64,000 nucleotides of DNA, from assembly GCA_027490955.1 (NCBI GenBank), contig JAIXXB010000021.1, positions 60,859-124,858 on the forward strand. Direction: 5' to 3'. The DNA is from Rhodobacter sp. GTDB taxonomy: Bacteria; Pseudomonadota; Alphaproteobacteria; Rhodobacterales; Rhodobacteraceae. Each line of letters opens with the position of its first letter. Positions within the stretch are counted from its first letter, which is position 1. A program made the position numbers and the translations under genes. Positions 36,233 to 44,761 of the stretch are shown here, piece after piece. The notes below the pieces were generated by a model. It had not been told where the DNA came from and made no database searches. It worked only from the letters and a program-made list of their open reading frames with translations.

Positions 36233-36841
36233 ATGCCAATGATGTCAATGACCGATCCGATGCTGCTGGCAGGGGTTGCGCTGCTGTCCTATCTGTTGGG
36301 CTCTGTTCCCTTTGGGCTGGTTTTGGCCCGCGCTATGGGGCTGGGCGATTTGCGCACAATTGGGTCGGGCAATATCGGGGCGACCAATGTGCTGCGCACG
36401 GGCAGCAAAAAGGCCGCGCTGGCCACCTTGATTCTGGATGGGGCCAAGGGCGCGTTTGCGGTGTGGATCGCAGGGGCTATGCTGGGGCCAAGCGCGGCGC
36501 AACTGGCGGCTTTGGCGGCGTTTTTGGGCCATTTATACCCTGTATGGCTGCGCTTTCAGGGGGGCAAAGGGGTGGCGACCTTTATCGGGGTCACGCTGGC
36601 GCTGGCGTGGCCTGTGGGCCTGTCGATCTGCGCGATTTGGCTGCTGGTCTTTGCCGCGACGCGCATTTCTTCGCTGTCGGCGCTGACCGCGGCGGGCATG
36701 TCTGTGTTTGTCGCCTTTTTGCTGGGCGCGTTCCACCTTAGCCCGCTTTTGCTGGTGTTGACGATTTTGATTTTCATCAAGCACCGCGCGAATATCGCCC
36801 GCCTGCGCGCAGGAACCGAGCCGAAATTCGGCGCGAAGTGA
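36233..36841 (+). CDS. plsY: Glycerol-3-phosphate acyltransferase PlsY
   Basis: 202-residue inner-membrane acyl-phosphate:glycerol-3-phosphate acyltransferase starting phospholipid synthesis. The three PlsY motifs are present: LLGSVPFGLVLAR, GSGNIGATNVLRTGSKKAA and HLYPVWLRFQGGKGVATF. About five membrane helices. Start ATG 36233 with AGGG about 7 nt upstream, three nt after the pyrC-like stop, so likely co-transcribed with the pyr genes. Confidence 0.95.
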   Translation: MPMMSMTDPMLLAGVALLSYLLGSVPFGLVLARAMGLGDLRTIGSGNIGATNVLRTGSKKAALATLILDGAKGAFAVWIAGAMLGPSAAQLAALAAFLGHLYPVWLRFQGGKGVATFIGVTLALAWPVGLSICAIWLLVFAATRISSLSALTAAGMSVFVAFLLGAFHLSPLLLVLTILIFIKHRANIARLRAGTEPKFGAK

Positions 36842-36937
36842 TCCTTGCCTGTGCAATTTTTGCTTGCATTTTAAACGCCGAAAGGTTGAATGGCCCCGCA
36901 CTGCCAAAAGGCAGGCTAGAAAAAACGAGGGAACCCA

Positions 36938-37342
36938 ATGCAACCTGTCAATGCTTTGAAAGCCGCATTTCAAAACTATGTAAACTTTAAAGGCCGCACA
37001 TCGCGCGGTGGTTTTTGGTGGTATGTTCTGGCCTATATGATTGTCGCAATCCTGCTGAGCTTTGTGGATTCTGCCGTGTTTGGCAGCGGTTCCGCCGAGA
37101 TGAGCGCAGGCGATGGTGTGGCTGTCAGCTACAACTCTGGCCCGCTGGTCTCGCTGTGGATTTTGGCCAATTTGATCCCGGGTATCGCCATTTCCGCGCG
37201 CCGCCTGCATGACACAGATCGGACGGGCTGGCTGCAACTGCTGGGGCTGATCCCGTTGCTGGGCTGGATTTTCCTGATCTATGTCTATGTGCAAAAAGGC
37301 ACCGAGGGCGATAATCGCTTTGGCGCCGATCCGCTGGCCTAG
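36938..37342 (+). CDS. DUF805 membrane protein
   Basis: 134-residue small inner-membrane protein. Family hallmarks: FKGRTSRGGFWWYVLAYMI, the internal SARRLHDTDRTGWLQLLGLI and terminal GTEGDNRFGADPLA. Three to four hydrophobic segments. Function unknown. A CTGCC-AAAA-GGCAG hairpin (36901-36914) lies in its leader, upstream of the GAGGGAA ribosome site. It may be co-transcribed with the 92-codon gene that begins 3 nt after its stop. Confidence 0.9.
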   Translation: MQPVNALKAAFQNYVNFKGRTSRGGFWWYVLAYMIVAILLSFVDSAVFGSGSAEMSAGDGVAVSYNSGPLVSLWILANLIPGIAISARRLHDTDRTGWLQLLGLIPLLGWIFLIYVYVQKGTEGDNRFGADPLA

Positions 37343-37345
37343 GCT

Positions 37346-37624
37346 ATGGGCCTATCCATTCAGGGGGCCAGCCCTGCGCTGGCCCCTTTTTTGTTGCGCC
37401 TGCCCGAAGGCTATAGCGAAGGGATGTTTCAAGGCCACCGCTATCGGTTGGAAAAGACCACGTTCAACGGCGGGCGCTCGCTCAAGTTTTATGCCCGCGC
37501 GCTGGATGGTACAGATTTTGTCAGTTTGAACCTGTATCTGCTGGCCTCGGGCGAGGCGGTAAAGCCCTGCGAGATGCCCGAAGAAAAGGTGCGCGCGTTT
37601 TTGATGGGCGTGGTACCTTTATAG
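37346..37624 (+). CDS. Hypothetical 92-residue protein
   Basis: No family recognised. The sequence (LAPFLLRLPEGYSEGMFQGH, then RYRLEKTTFNGGRSLKFYAR, SLNLYLL) suggests a small beta-rich soluble protein with a C-terminal PCEMPEEKVRAFLMGVVPL tail. It starts 3 nt after the DUF805 stop and overlaps the convergent gshA end by 6 nt. Codon use looks like its neighbours. Confidence 0.65.
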   Translation: MGLSIQGASPALAPFLLRLPEGYSEGMFQGHRYRLEKTTFNGGRSLKFYARALDGTDFVSLNLYLLASGEAVKPCEMPEEKVRAFLMGVVPL

Positions 37625-38962
37625 GCTGGTGGCGGCGTAAACGCGGGTCAAATCGCCACCCCATTCGCCGCGGTACAGCGCCAAAAGGCGGTCGGCCTGT
37701 GTCGCCTCTTGCGCCAGATTTTGCACCAATGGGGCCAGATAAGCCTCTTCTCCCAAACCGCGGGCGGCAAGCCCTGCATGCGACAGGCCCACGGCAGCGC
37801 GCGCCAGATCGATCAGGCGGATCTCGCCCGCCTCTGCCTGCAGCCCATGCTGGGATGCGGCCACGCGCAGCCCTTCGCGGGTGGCCGCGTCCAGCCCTTT
37901 GACCAAATCCCACGCCGCATCCAGCGCGGTTTGATCATACATCAGCCCCACCCAAAAGGCGGGCAGCGCGTTGATATGGGCGCGGTTGCCGCAATCAGCC
38001 CCGCGCATTTCGATGTATTTCTTCACCCGCGCTTCGGGGAAAACAGTGGTCATGTGATCGGCCCAATCCGATAGGGTTGGCTTTTCACCCGGCAAGGCGG
38101 GCAATTGCCCGCGCAGAAAATCGCGAAAGGATTGGCCCAAGGCGTTGATGTATTTGCCATCGCGGTAAACAAAATACATCGGCACATCCAGCACCCAATC
38201 GACATAGGATTGAAAGCCAAAGCCATCGTCAAAGGCAAAGGGCAGCATCCCTGTGCGCGAATTGTCAAGGCCCCGCCAAATGCGCGAGCGCCACGATTTA
38301 TGCCCATTCAGCCCGCCATCAAAGAAGGGGCTGGAGGCAAACAACGCCGTGGCCACAGGCTGCAAGGCCAGCGCCACGCGCAGTTTTTTCACCATATCCG
38401 CTTCGCTGGAATAATCCAAATTCACCTGCACCGTGCAGGTGCGATACATCATCTGTGTGCCATGCGTGCCCACGCGGCCCATATAATCGGTCATCAAACG
38501 ATAGCGGCCTTTGGGCATGACGGGCATATCTTCGTGCCGCCAGATCGGGGCCGCGCCGATGCCCATAAAGCCGATGCCCAAGGGCTCGGCAATGCTGCGC
38601 ACCTCGTCCAGATGGTTTTGCAACTCGGCTGCCTGATCGCCCACCGACACCAGCGGCGCGCCAGAAAGTTCAAACTGACCGCCGGGTTCCAGCGAAATAT
38701 TCGCGCCCGCGCGGGTCATGCCGATGGTATTTTCCCCCTCGCGCACGGGGGCCCAGCCAAAGCGTTCCAGCCCTGTAAACAAAGCAGAAATCGACCGATC
38801 CCCTGCATAGGGCAAGGGGGCAAGCGTATCTTTCAGATAGCCAAATTTTTCATGTTCCGTGCCAAGCCGCCAGTCGGATTTAGGCTTGCACCCGCTTTGC
38901 ATCATCTGCGCCAGTTGGGCGAAATCTTCGATGGGGCCGCCGCCAGATTGGGGAATAGACAT
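37619..38962 (-). CDS. gshA: Glutamate-cysteine ligase, plant/alphaproteobacterial type
   Basis: 447-residue GCS2-family enzyme making gamma-glutamylcysteine for glutathione. Conserved: LGTEHEKFGYL near the N-terminus, ISLEPGGQFELSGAPL, YRLMTDYMGRVGTHGTQMMY, TCTVQVNLDYSSEADMVKKL and ASSPFFDGGLNGHKSWRSRI. Two cysteines known to form a redox switch in plant enzymes cannot be assigned with certainty. Downstream of rsmE on the same strand. Ends 6 nt inside the convergent hypothetical gene. Confidence 0.93.
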   Translation of the reverse strand: MSIPQSGGGPIEDFAQLAQMMQSGCKPKSDWRLGTEHEKFGYLKDTLAPLPYAGDRSISALFTGLERFGWAPVREGENTIGMTRAGANISLEPGGQFELSGAPLVSVGDQAAELQNHLDEVRSIAEPLGIGFMGIGAAPIWRHEDMPVMPKGRYRLMTDYMGRVGTHGTQMMYRTCTVQVNLDYSSEADMVKKLRVALALQPVATALFASSPFFDGGLNGHKSWRSRIWRGLDNSRTGMLPFAFDDGFGFQSYVDWVLDVPMYFVYRDGKYINALGQSFRDFLRGQLPALPGEKPTLSDWADHMTTVFPEARVKKYIEMRGADCGNRAHINALPAFWVGLMYDQTALDAAWDLVKGLDAATREGLRVAASQHGLQAEAGEIRLIDLARAAVGLSHAGLAARGLGEEAYLAPLVQNLAQEATQADRLLALYRGEWGGDLTRVYAATSL

Positions 38963-39019
38963 CGTTTCGGCTTTCTCTCTGCGGTTAGGCGCAACAGGTG
39001 TCGCGGCAGGGCGATAAAG

Positions 39020-39574
39020 TCAAGTGCCCTCCCGCAGGGCAGGGTGCAAAGCAGGCCGCCGCCACAGGGTTTGGGTGGCGGTGCCTGTCGCGCTGCTGGC
39101 GGTCAGGGCTGCGACCAGTGCAGCGCTGTCCATCTGGGGCAGGGCTGCGAACACATCAAACAGGGCATCATTGCCCGCCGCATCCACAGGGATCAGCAGC
39201 GCTTGGCCATCTTGCGATTTCAGCCGCCAAAAGCGGTGATGATCCAAATGCACCAGACGCAATTCTACCAGATCGGGCAGGTTGATAAACCCGCCCATCC
39301 CCGCAGGGTTGCCCCCCTGTTCGGCAGGCGCGAAAAAGCGCAACTCGCCTTCGACCACCTCGATCACGCCCGCCGCGCCGATGCTTTGCGCAAAGCGCTG
39401 GCGGCGATAGGCAGACAGGCACATGGGAATGCACAGCGCCATCACGCCAAGCCCCAGTGGCATCAAAACAAACCCGCCCAAATAGGCCCAATAGGCCCCA
39501 AGGGCGGCAAGGGCCAAAACGGCGGCCACCTCCCACCAGCGTTTGATTTGGGCAAGGGATTTTGCGCTGATCAT
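39020..39574 (-). CDS. Hypothetical membrane protein between rsmE and gshA
   Basis: 184 residues with two adjacent hydrophobic segments (about residues 15-55: VAAVLALAALGAYWAYLGGF and VLMPLGLGVMALCIPMCL) and a soluble C-terminal part resembling a PH-like strand-rich domain (GVIEVVEGELRFFAP, FINLPDLVELRLVHL, HHRFWRLKSQDGQALLIPVD). No named family recognised. Its ATG overlaps the rsmE stop (ATGA), so it is translationally coupled to rsmE. Confidence 0.75.
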   Translation of the reverse strand: MISAKSLAQIKRWWEVAAVLALAALGAYWAYLGGFVLMPLGLGVMALCIPMCLSAYRRQRFAQSIGAAGVIEVVEGELRFFAPAEQGGNPAGMGGFINLPDLVELRLVHLDHHRFWRLKSQDGQALLIPVDAAGNDALFDVFAALPQMDSAALVAALTASSATGTATQTLWRRPALHPALREGT

Positions 39575-40308
39575 GCCCCAGCGCCCCCCCAATCGCCCAT
39601 TTGCACCTGCCAAAGTGTCAGGGCGGCCACTGCGGCAGTGTCGGCGCGCAAAATGCGCGGGCCAAGGGCAAAGGGGCGCACAAAGGGCAGGGCGCGCAGG
39701 CGCATCTTTTCGGCATCGGAAAAGCCGCCCTCGGGGCCAATCAGCAGGGCAGATGGCGCAGCTGTTGCGCCTGATATGGGCAGGTTTTGCCCTGCCCGCG
39801 CCTCATCGGCCCAAAACAAAAGCCGCCCTTCGGGCCATGTGGCCAAAACCTGATCCAATGGGCGCAGATCATCGACAGGCGGCACAAAGGTTGCGCCGCA
39901 TTGCTCGGCCGCCTCGTTTGCATGGGCGGTCAGCTTTTCGGGGCGGATGCGGTCTGCATGGGTGTGCTGGGTTTGCACGGGGCAAATCCGCGCGGCCCCC
40001 ATCTCGACCGCTTTTTCCACAATGAAATCGGTGCGCGCCTTTTTGATGGGCGCGAAAAGCAGCCACAGATCGGGCGGCATCACCTGCGGGGCGGTTTGCT
40101 GGGCGCAAAGCAGAACCCCGCCGCGTTTGCCTGCCTCGGCCACTTCGGCGCGCCATTCGCCGTGCTGGCCGTTAAACAGCAAAACCTGTGCGCCGCGCGC
40201 AAGGCGCATCACGTTAAACAGGTAATTGGCCTGATCTGCCGTCAGCGCAACGGCTTGCCCCGCACCTAGGGGCCAGTTTACAAACAACCTGATCTTGGCC
40301 TTATTCAT
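39571..40308 (-). CDS. rsmE: 16S rRNA (uracil-1498-N3)-methyltransferase
   Basis: 245-residue SPOUT methyltransferase modifying U1498 of 16S rRNA. N-terminal PUA-like part (IRLFVNWPLGAGQAVALTAD, QANYLFNVMRLARGAQVLLF) and C-terminal knot with EKAVEMGAARICPVQTQHTH, LLIGPEGGFSDAE and LGPRILRADTAAVAAL. All SPOUT signatures are intact. The ATG lies 11 bp from the divergent ubiA start. Confidence 0.95.
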   Translation of the reverse strand: MNKAKIRLFVNWPLGAGQAVALTADQANYLFNVMRLARGAQVLLFNGQHGEWRAEVAEAGKRGGVLLCAQQTAPQVMPPDLWLLFAPIKKARTDFIVEKAVEMGAARICPVQTQHTHADRIRPEKLTAHANEAAEQCGATFVPPVDDLRPLDQVLATWPEGRLLFWADEARAGQNLPISGATAAPSALLIGPEGGFSDAEKMRLRALPFVRPFALGPRILRADTAAVAALTLWQVQMGDWGGAGA

Positions 40309-40319
40309 GAAAGCACCTT

Positions 40320-41270
40320 ATGCGCCAGCCATCCGAATTTCCAGAGGGACAAGTTTTTGACGCGCCGCGCGGCAATTGGGTGGACAGTTATGCCCCTGCC
40401 CGCGCCCGCCCCTATCTGCGCCTGTCGCGGGCAGATCGGCCCATTGGCACATGGCTGCTGTTTGCGCCCTGCCTGTGGGGCATTGGTCTGGCTGCCTTAG
40501 AGGGCGGCGCGCGCGGGTGGGATATTTGGCTGGTGCTGTCTTGCGGCGCGGGCGCTTTTCTGATGCGCGGGGCCGGATGCACATGGAATGATCTGGCCGA
40601 TATCGAATTTGACGCGGCCGTCGCGCGCACACGTTCGCGCCCTTTGCCATCTGGGCAGGTGTCCAAACGCCAAGCCGCGCTGTGGATGCTGGCGCAGGCG
40701 GGCGCGGCGGCGCTGATCTTGTTCAGCTATAACTGGCTGGCGATTGGGCTGGGCATTGCATCGCTGGCGCTGGTGGCGATTTACCCCTTTGCCAAGCGGT
40801 TTACATGGTGGCCGCAGGTGTTTTTGGGGCTGGCCTTTAACTGGGGCGCGCTTTTGGCCTATGCGGCCCATGCGGGGACGGTTTCGGCCCAAGCGGTGCT
40901 GCTTTATGGTGCGGGAATCGCGTGGACGCTGTATTACGACACGATCTATGCCCATCAAGACCGCGAGGATGATGCGCTGATTGGTGTGAAATCAACTGCG
41001 CGCCTGTTTGGAGACCAGTCGCGGCCATGGCTGTGGGGCTTTGCCGCGCTGGCGGTGGCGCTGGCGGCAGCGGCGGCCTTGCTGGCCGATGCAGGCGCGT
41101 TGCCCAAAACCATCGCGCTGCTGGGGGTGCTGGCCTTTGGCCTGCATATGGTGAGGCAAATGCAGCGGCTGGATTTGGCGAACCCTGCATCCTGCTTGCA
41201 GGTTTTTCGCGCCAACCGCGACACGGGGTTGATCCTTGGGCTGTTTTTCGCCGCTGCCGCAATCCTATGA
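40320..41270 (+). CDS. ubiA: 4-hydroxybenzoate polyprenyltransferase UbiA
   Basis: 316-residue integral membrane prenyltransferase attaching the polyprenyl tail to 4-hydroxybenzoate. The first Asp-rich motif is TWNDLADIEFDAAVARTRSR and the second YYDTIYAHQDREDDALIGVK, followed by STARLFG. About eight to nine helices. Divergent from rsmE with only 11 bp between the starts, so their promoters must overlap the coding ends or lie inside the neighbouring gene. Confidence 0.95.
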   Translation: MRQPSEFPEGQVFDAPRGNWVDSYAPARARPYLRLSRADRPIGTWLLFAPCLWGIGLAALEGGARGWDIWLVLSCGAGAFLMRGAGCTWNDLADIEFDAAVARTRSRPLPSGQVSKRQAALWMLAQAGAAALILFSYNWLAIGLGIASLALVAIYPFAKRFTWWPQVFLGLAFNWGALLAYAAHAGTVSAQAVLLYGAGIAWTLYYDTIYAHQDREDDALIGVKSTARLFGDQSRPWLWGFAALAVALAAAAALLADAGALPKTIALLGVLAFGLHMVRQMQRLDLANPASCLQVFRANRDTGLILGLFFAAAAIL

Positions 41271-41354
41271 TTGATCCGCCCGCCCTTGCCCCCTATGACG
41301 GACACCTTAAAGTGCGGTTTTTGACCGCCTATTTGCCAAAGTGATTCCCGTAAG

Positions 41355-43304
41355 ATGAGCAAAAAACCAAAGCTTTACCTGCCTTCTCTGCGCCTTGCTG
41401 CTGTGATGGCCCCGCTGGTGTTTATTGCCGCGGGTGGCGCATTTATGGCTGTGGCCTTTGGGCTGGCCTTGGTGATTGAAAGCGTCTCGGCCAGTGCGGT
41501 GAAATCGCGCATGTTGACCGAAGGTATCACATGGGCCGATGTCGAGGCGGACGGGCTGCAAGTGCGCCTGATTGGCACGGCCCCCAATGAGGCGGCGCGC
41601 TATCGCCTTGCCAATTTGGTGGCAACTGTGGTCGATGCATCGCGCCTGCGCGACGAGATGGAACTGACCCCCGTCAAAGCCATCGAAGCGCCGCGCTTTA
41701 GCCTTGAGATTTTGCGCAACGATGACGGCATTCAAATGATTGGCCTGATGCCGATGGGCGATGACGAGGCGGTGTTGATTGAAAAAGGCAAGGTTCTGGC
41801 CGCAGCCTCGCCCTTTTCGGAAATGATCGAGACGGCCAATTACCCTGCCTCTTCGGGCTGGGAGGCGGCGCTGGGCTTTGGCCTGCGCGCCTTTGAAATG
41901 CTGCCGCGATCAAAGATTTCGATTTCGGCTGACCGTGTGGCGGTGACGGCCATTGCCACATCGGCCAGCGAAAAGCGCGCCTTCGAGGCGGATCTGGCCC
42001 TTGCCAAGCCCAGAAATTTGCGCGCCGATATTCAAATTTCTGCACCGCGCCCTGTGCTGACCCCGTTCACCTTGCGCTTTGTCAAAGATGCGCAGGGCGC
42101 GCGGTTTGATGCCTGCGCTGCCGATAGCGAGGCGGCGCGGGATGTGATTTTGCAGGCGGCTGTTGCGGCGGGCGCGCCTGCAGGGGCCGATTGCACGATT
42201 GGTCTGGGCGTGCCCAGCCCGCGCTGGGGCGCGGCGACGGCGGCAGGGATTGCAGCCGTGGGGCAACTGGCCTCGGGCAATGTGACGTTTAAGGATGCGG
42301 ATGTGACCTTGCAGGCGGGGGCCGATGTATCGCAGCGCGATTTCGACCGCGTTGTGGGCGATTTGGATGCGGCCCTGCCCGAAGTTTTCTCGCTGAATGC
42401 GTCGCTGGAAAAGGCGGTTGATACCGAAGGTAGCGAAGGGCCTGCCGAATTTACCGCCACCTTGTCACAAGCTACGGGGCGCGTGGAATTGCGCGGCCGT
42501 ATGCCCGACGAGATGCAGCGCGATGTGGTGGATAATTTCGCAAAAGCCACCTTTGGCGCAGATAAGGTTTACCAAGCCGCCGTGCTGGATGCGGGTTTGC
42601 CGGGCGGTTGGCCCGTGCGCGTTCTGGCAGGGCTAGAGGCGCTGGGCGAGTTGGAAGGCGGCGATCTGGTGGTGCGCGCCGACACAGTGCAAGTGACAGG
42701 CGTGACAGGAAATACCGAGGCCCGCACCCGCATCAGCCAGATTCTGTCGGGCAAATTGGGGCAGGGCCAGACGTTCAAGGTGGATGTGACCTATGACCGC
42801 AAGCTGGACCCGATTGCCTCTTTGCCGACCCCGCAGGAATGTGCGGCGCGTGTGGATGCCGTGCTAAAGACCAATAAGATTGTGTTCGAACCTGCCTCAA
42901 CCGAAATTGACGGCAATGCGGCCAAGATCATGGGCCTGTTGGCCGCAGCTTTGGACAAATGCACCAATTTGCGCATGGAAATTGGCGGGCATACCGATAA
43001 TGACGGATCAGAAGAAAGCAATCTGTCGCTGTCACAGGCGCGCGCAGATGCCGTGCTGATTGCCTTGCTGGGGCGGCAGGTGGATGTGTCGGGATTTGTT
43101 GCCAAAGGCTATGGCGAAACTGTTCCCATTGCCGATAATGACACCGAAGAGGGCCGCGAGAAAAACCGCCGCATCGAGTTTAAACTGGTCACCGCCGAGG
43201 CTGCCGCGGCACAGGACGCGGCCGAGGCTGCCGCCCTTGCTGCGTCTGAACTTGCGCCCAAGGAGATCACCCTGCGGCCCAAACCGCGCCCCGCGCGGCA
43301 ATGA
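41355..43304 (+). CDS. OmpA-family protein with BON-like repeats
   Basis: 649 residues. A single membrane segment near residues 15-42 (MAPLVFIAAGGAFMAVAFGL) anchors a long periplasmic region with BON-like segments (ITWADVEADGLQVRLIGTAP, QATGRVELRGRMPDEMQRDV). The C-terminal OmpA/peptidoglycan-binding domain occupies about residues 500-625, with the peptidoglycan contact region GGHTDNDGSEESNLSLSQAR and GYGETVPIADNDTEEGREKN. An Ala/Glu-rich tail follows. It probably links the inner membrane to the cell wall. Start ATG 41355. Confidence 0.88.
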   Translation: MSKKPKLYLPSLRLAAVMAPLVFIAAGGAFMAVAFGLALVIESVSASAVKSRMLTEGITWADVEADGLQVRLIGTAPNEAARYRLANLVATVVDASRLRDEMELTPVKAIEAPRFSLEILRNDDGIQMIGLMPMGDDEAVLIEKGKVLAAASPFSEMIETANYPASSGWEAALGFGLRAFEMLPRSKISISADRVAVTAIATSASEKRAFEADLALAKPRNLRADIQISAPRPVLTPFTLRFVKDAQGARFDACAADSEAARDVILQAAVAAGAPAGADCTIGLGVPSPRWGAATAAGIAAVGQLASGNVTFKDADVTLQAGADVSQRDFDRVVGDLDAALPEVFSLNASLEKAVDTEGSEGPAEFTATLSQATGRVELRGRMPDEMQRDVVDNFAKATFGADKVYQAAVLDAGLPGGWPVRVLAGLEALGELEGGDLVVRADTVQVTGVTGNTEARTRISQILSGKLGQGQTFKVDVTYDRKLDPIASLPTPQECAARVDAVLKTNKIVFEPASTEIDGNAAKIMGLLAAALDKCTNLRMEIGGHTDNDGSEESNLSLSQARADAVLIALLGRQVDVSGFVAKGYGETVPIADNDTEEGREKNRRIEFKLVTAEAAAAQDAAEAAALAASELAPKEITLRPKPRPARQ

Positions 43305-43373
43305 CATGACTGCCCACGTTTAAGTGCCTCTATTTTTCTGGTATAAGCCGATAATCCAAGGGAAAGCCCGCGC

Positions 43374-43703
43374 ATGAACCGCACAGAATTCATCATAGTC
43401 ACCGCGATTATCTTGTTGATCGCATTTGCGTTGGGTTGGTTCAGCTATTGGCTGCTGCACCGCTTTGCCCGTGTGTCGGGCGGCGACATGGGCGAGATGG
43501 ACAATCTGGCCCAATCTTTGCACGAGGCCGAAGAAATGCGCGACCAAGCGCTGATTTATTTGGAACAGCGCGAGGCGGAATTGCTCAGCCAGATCAGCCA
43601 GACCGAGGCGGAATTGCGCGCGGCGATGGAAGGGCTGCGCGATGCGCGCCATGAGGCCGAAGAAATGCGCGCCTATATCGAACGCATGCACGCCAATTCC
43701 TAA
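43374..43703 (+). CDS. Small membrane-anchored coiled-coil protein
   Basis: 109 residues: one N-terminal membrane helix (FIIVTAIILLIAFALGWFSY) followed by a Glu/Ala/Arg-rich region (HEAEEMRDQALIYLEQREAE, SQISQTEAELRAAMEGLRDA) with heptad spacing, predicted to form a coiled coil on the cytoplasmic or periplasmic face. Similar short proteins accompany the OmpA-like gene in Rhodobacteraceae as I recall. Function unknown. It lies 69 nt downstream of the OmpA-family gene. Confidence 0.75.
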   Translation: MNRTEFIIVTAIILLIAFALGWFSYWLLHRFARVSGGDMGEMDNLAQSLHEAEEMRDQALIYLEQREAELLSQISQTEAELRAAMEGLRDARHEAEEMRAYIERMHANS

Positions 43704-43709
43704 GGCAAA

Positions 43710-43781
43710 GGGGGGCTTTGCCCCCCGCGCTGCTAAAGCGGTGCTTTAGCAGGCTCCCCCCAGGATATTTGGGAAAAGAAG
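43710..43781 (+). terminator. Double hairpin plus Rhodobacterales-type 3' element
   Basis: GGGGGGC-TTT-GCCCCCC (43710-43726) is followed by TGCTAAAGC-GGT-GCTTTAGCA (43731-43751), then CCCCCCAGGATATTTGGGAA. There is no classical U-tract after the hairpins. The C-run, AGGATATTT and GGGAAAAGAAG series resembles a word I remember as recurrent at gene ends in roseobacters. It ends 14 nt from the convergent hydrolase stop. Confidence 0.7.
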
Positions 43782-43795
43782 AAGCGCAGGCGGCT

Positions 43796-44644
43796 TTAGG
43801 GGCAGCACAGCGCCATCAGCGCCGATTGCGCATCTTCTAAATCATCGATCACATCGAAATGGTGGCGGCCTTGCGCGGCGGTCCACGGGCAATTCCAGTT
43901 TTCAGACAGGGTGCGGGCCTGCCAGACAAAGGCAGGGCGTTCGCCAGCGCCCACCCAGATATGGGCATTTATATGCGCGCGCAGGGGCAGGCGGGCGGGG
44001 CTTTCGGTGGCGCATTCGGCGGCATCTAGGCGCAAATCTGCATTCATCGATGTGTCCATCAGCGGGCCAAGTTCGGCCACGGGCGCGATGGGGATGCAGG
44101 CGCGGATGCGCGCGCCTGCAGCGCCGCCCATGCCCGCATTGGCCATGCGCGCGGCCAGATGACCGCCTGCGGAATGGCCTGTCACTGTGATCGGGCCTGC
44201 ATCTATCATCTGGGCTGCCGCGTTCAGGGCGGCGGCGATCTGCTGGGTGATGTCGGCAATGCGTGCCTGTGGGGCGAGGGTATAGCTGGGCATGGCGCAG
44301 GCATAGCCGCGCGCCAGCGCGCCTGCGGCCAAATGCGAGAAATCCTTGCGGTCAAAGGCCAGCCAATAGCCGCCGTGGATGAACAGCATCAGCCCGCGCG
44401 GGGTTGCTTGGGGCAGGAACAGATCAAACTGCTCGCGCGCCGAGGCGCCATAGGGCATATCCAGCCGCGCGCGCGCGCCAAGGCTGGCGCGAAAAGCTGC
44501 CGCCTTGGCCTGCCAGCGAGGCGGATAATCTGCCGCGCCTGCAATAAAATCGCCATTGGCATAGGCGCGGTCGGCGGCTGCCGTTGGAGGTGCCGATGTG
44601 GCTGGCGTTGTGGCGGATGTTGGGGCGGCGGTGGGGGGTGGCAT
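43796..44644 (-). CDS. Alpha/beta hydrolase, kynurenine formamidase/esterase-like
   Basis: 282-residue hydrolase of the BD-FAE/kynurenine-formamidase-like group. Oxyanion motif LMLFIHGGYWLAFDRKDFSH, nucleophile elbow TGHSAGGHLAARM, and a C-terminal His in GRHHFDVIDDLEDAQSALM; acid Asp probably in the MNADLRLDAAE region or nearby. The first ~25 residues are Pro/Ala/Thr-rich and probably disordered. I start at ATG 44644, with GGAG about 8 nt upstream; the much longer open frame to 45523 is antisense to gabD. Substrate unknown. Confidence 0.8.
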   Translation of the reverse strand: MPPPTAAPTSATTPATSAPPTAAADRAYANGDFIAGAADYPPRWQAKAAAFRASLGARARLDMPYGASAREQFDLFLPQATPRGLMLFIHGGYWLAFDRKDFSHLAAGALARGYACAMPSYTLAPQARIADITQQIAAALNAAAQMIDAGPITVTGHSAGGHLAARMANAGMGGAAGARIRACIPIAPVAELGPLMDTSMNADLRLDAAECATESPARLPLRAHINAHIWVGAGERPAFVWQARTLSENWNCPWTAAQGRHHFDVIDDLEDAQSALMALCCP

Positions 44645-44761
44645 GGATTTGGCTCCAGTTTCTGCGGCAATATCAGTCCAGTTTATGGGCAACAGATAGA
44701 CTTTTGCCTGCAAAAGGTGCATTGGCAAGGCCATACCATTCCCCGCCCTTAGGAGCGCATC

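Noticed and set aside
38105-39853. 582-codon plus-strand open frame
   Set aside because: Antisense to gshA, the membrane-protein gene and rsmE; no recognisable domain and shadow-like composition.
41268-41344. 25-codon frame overlapping the ubiA stop (MIDPPALAPYDGHLKV...)
   Set aside because: ATGA overlap is suggestive, but it is too short, shows no feature and lacks independent support.
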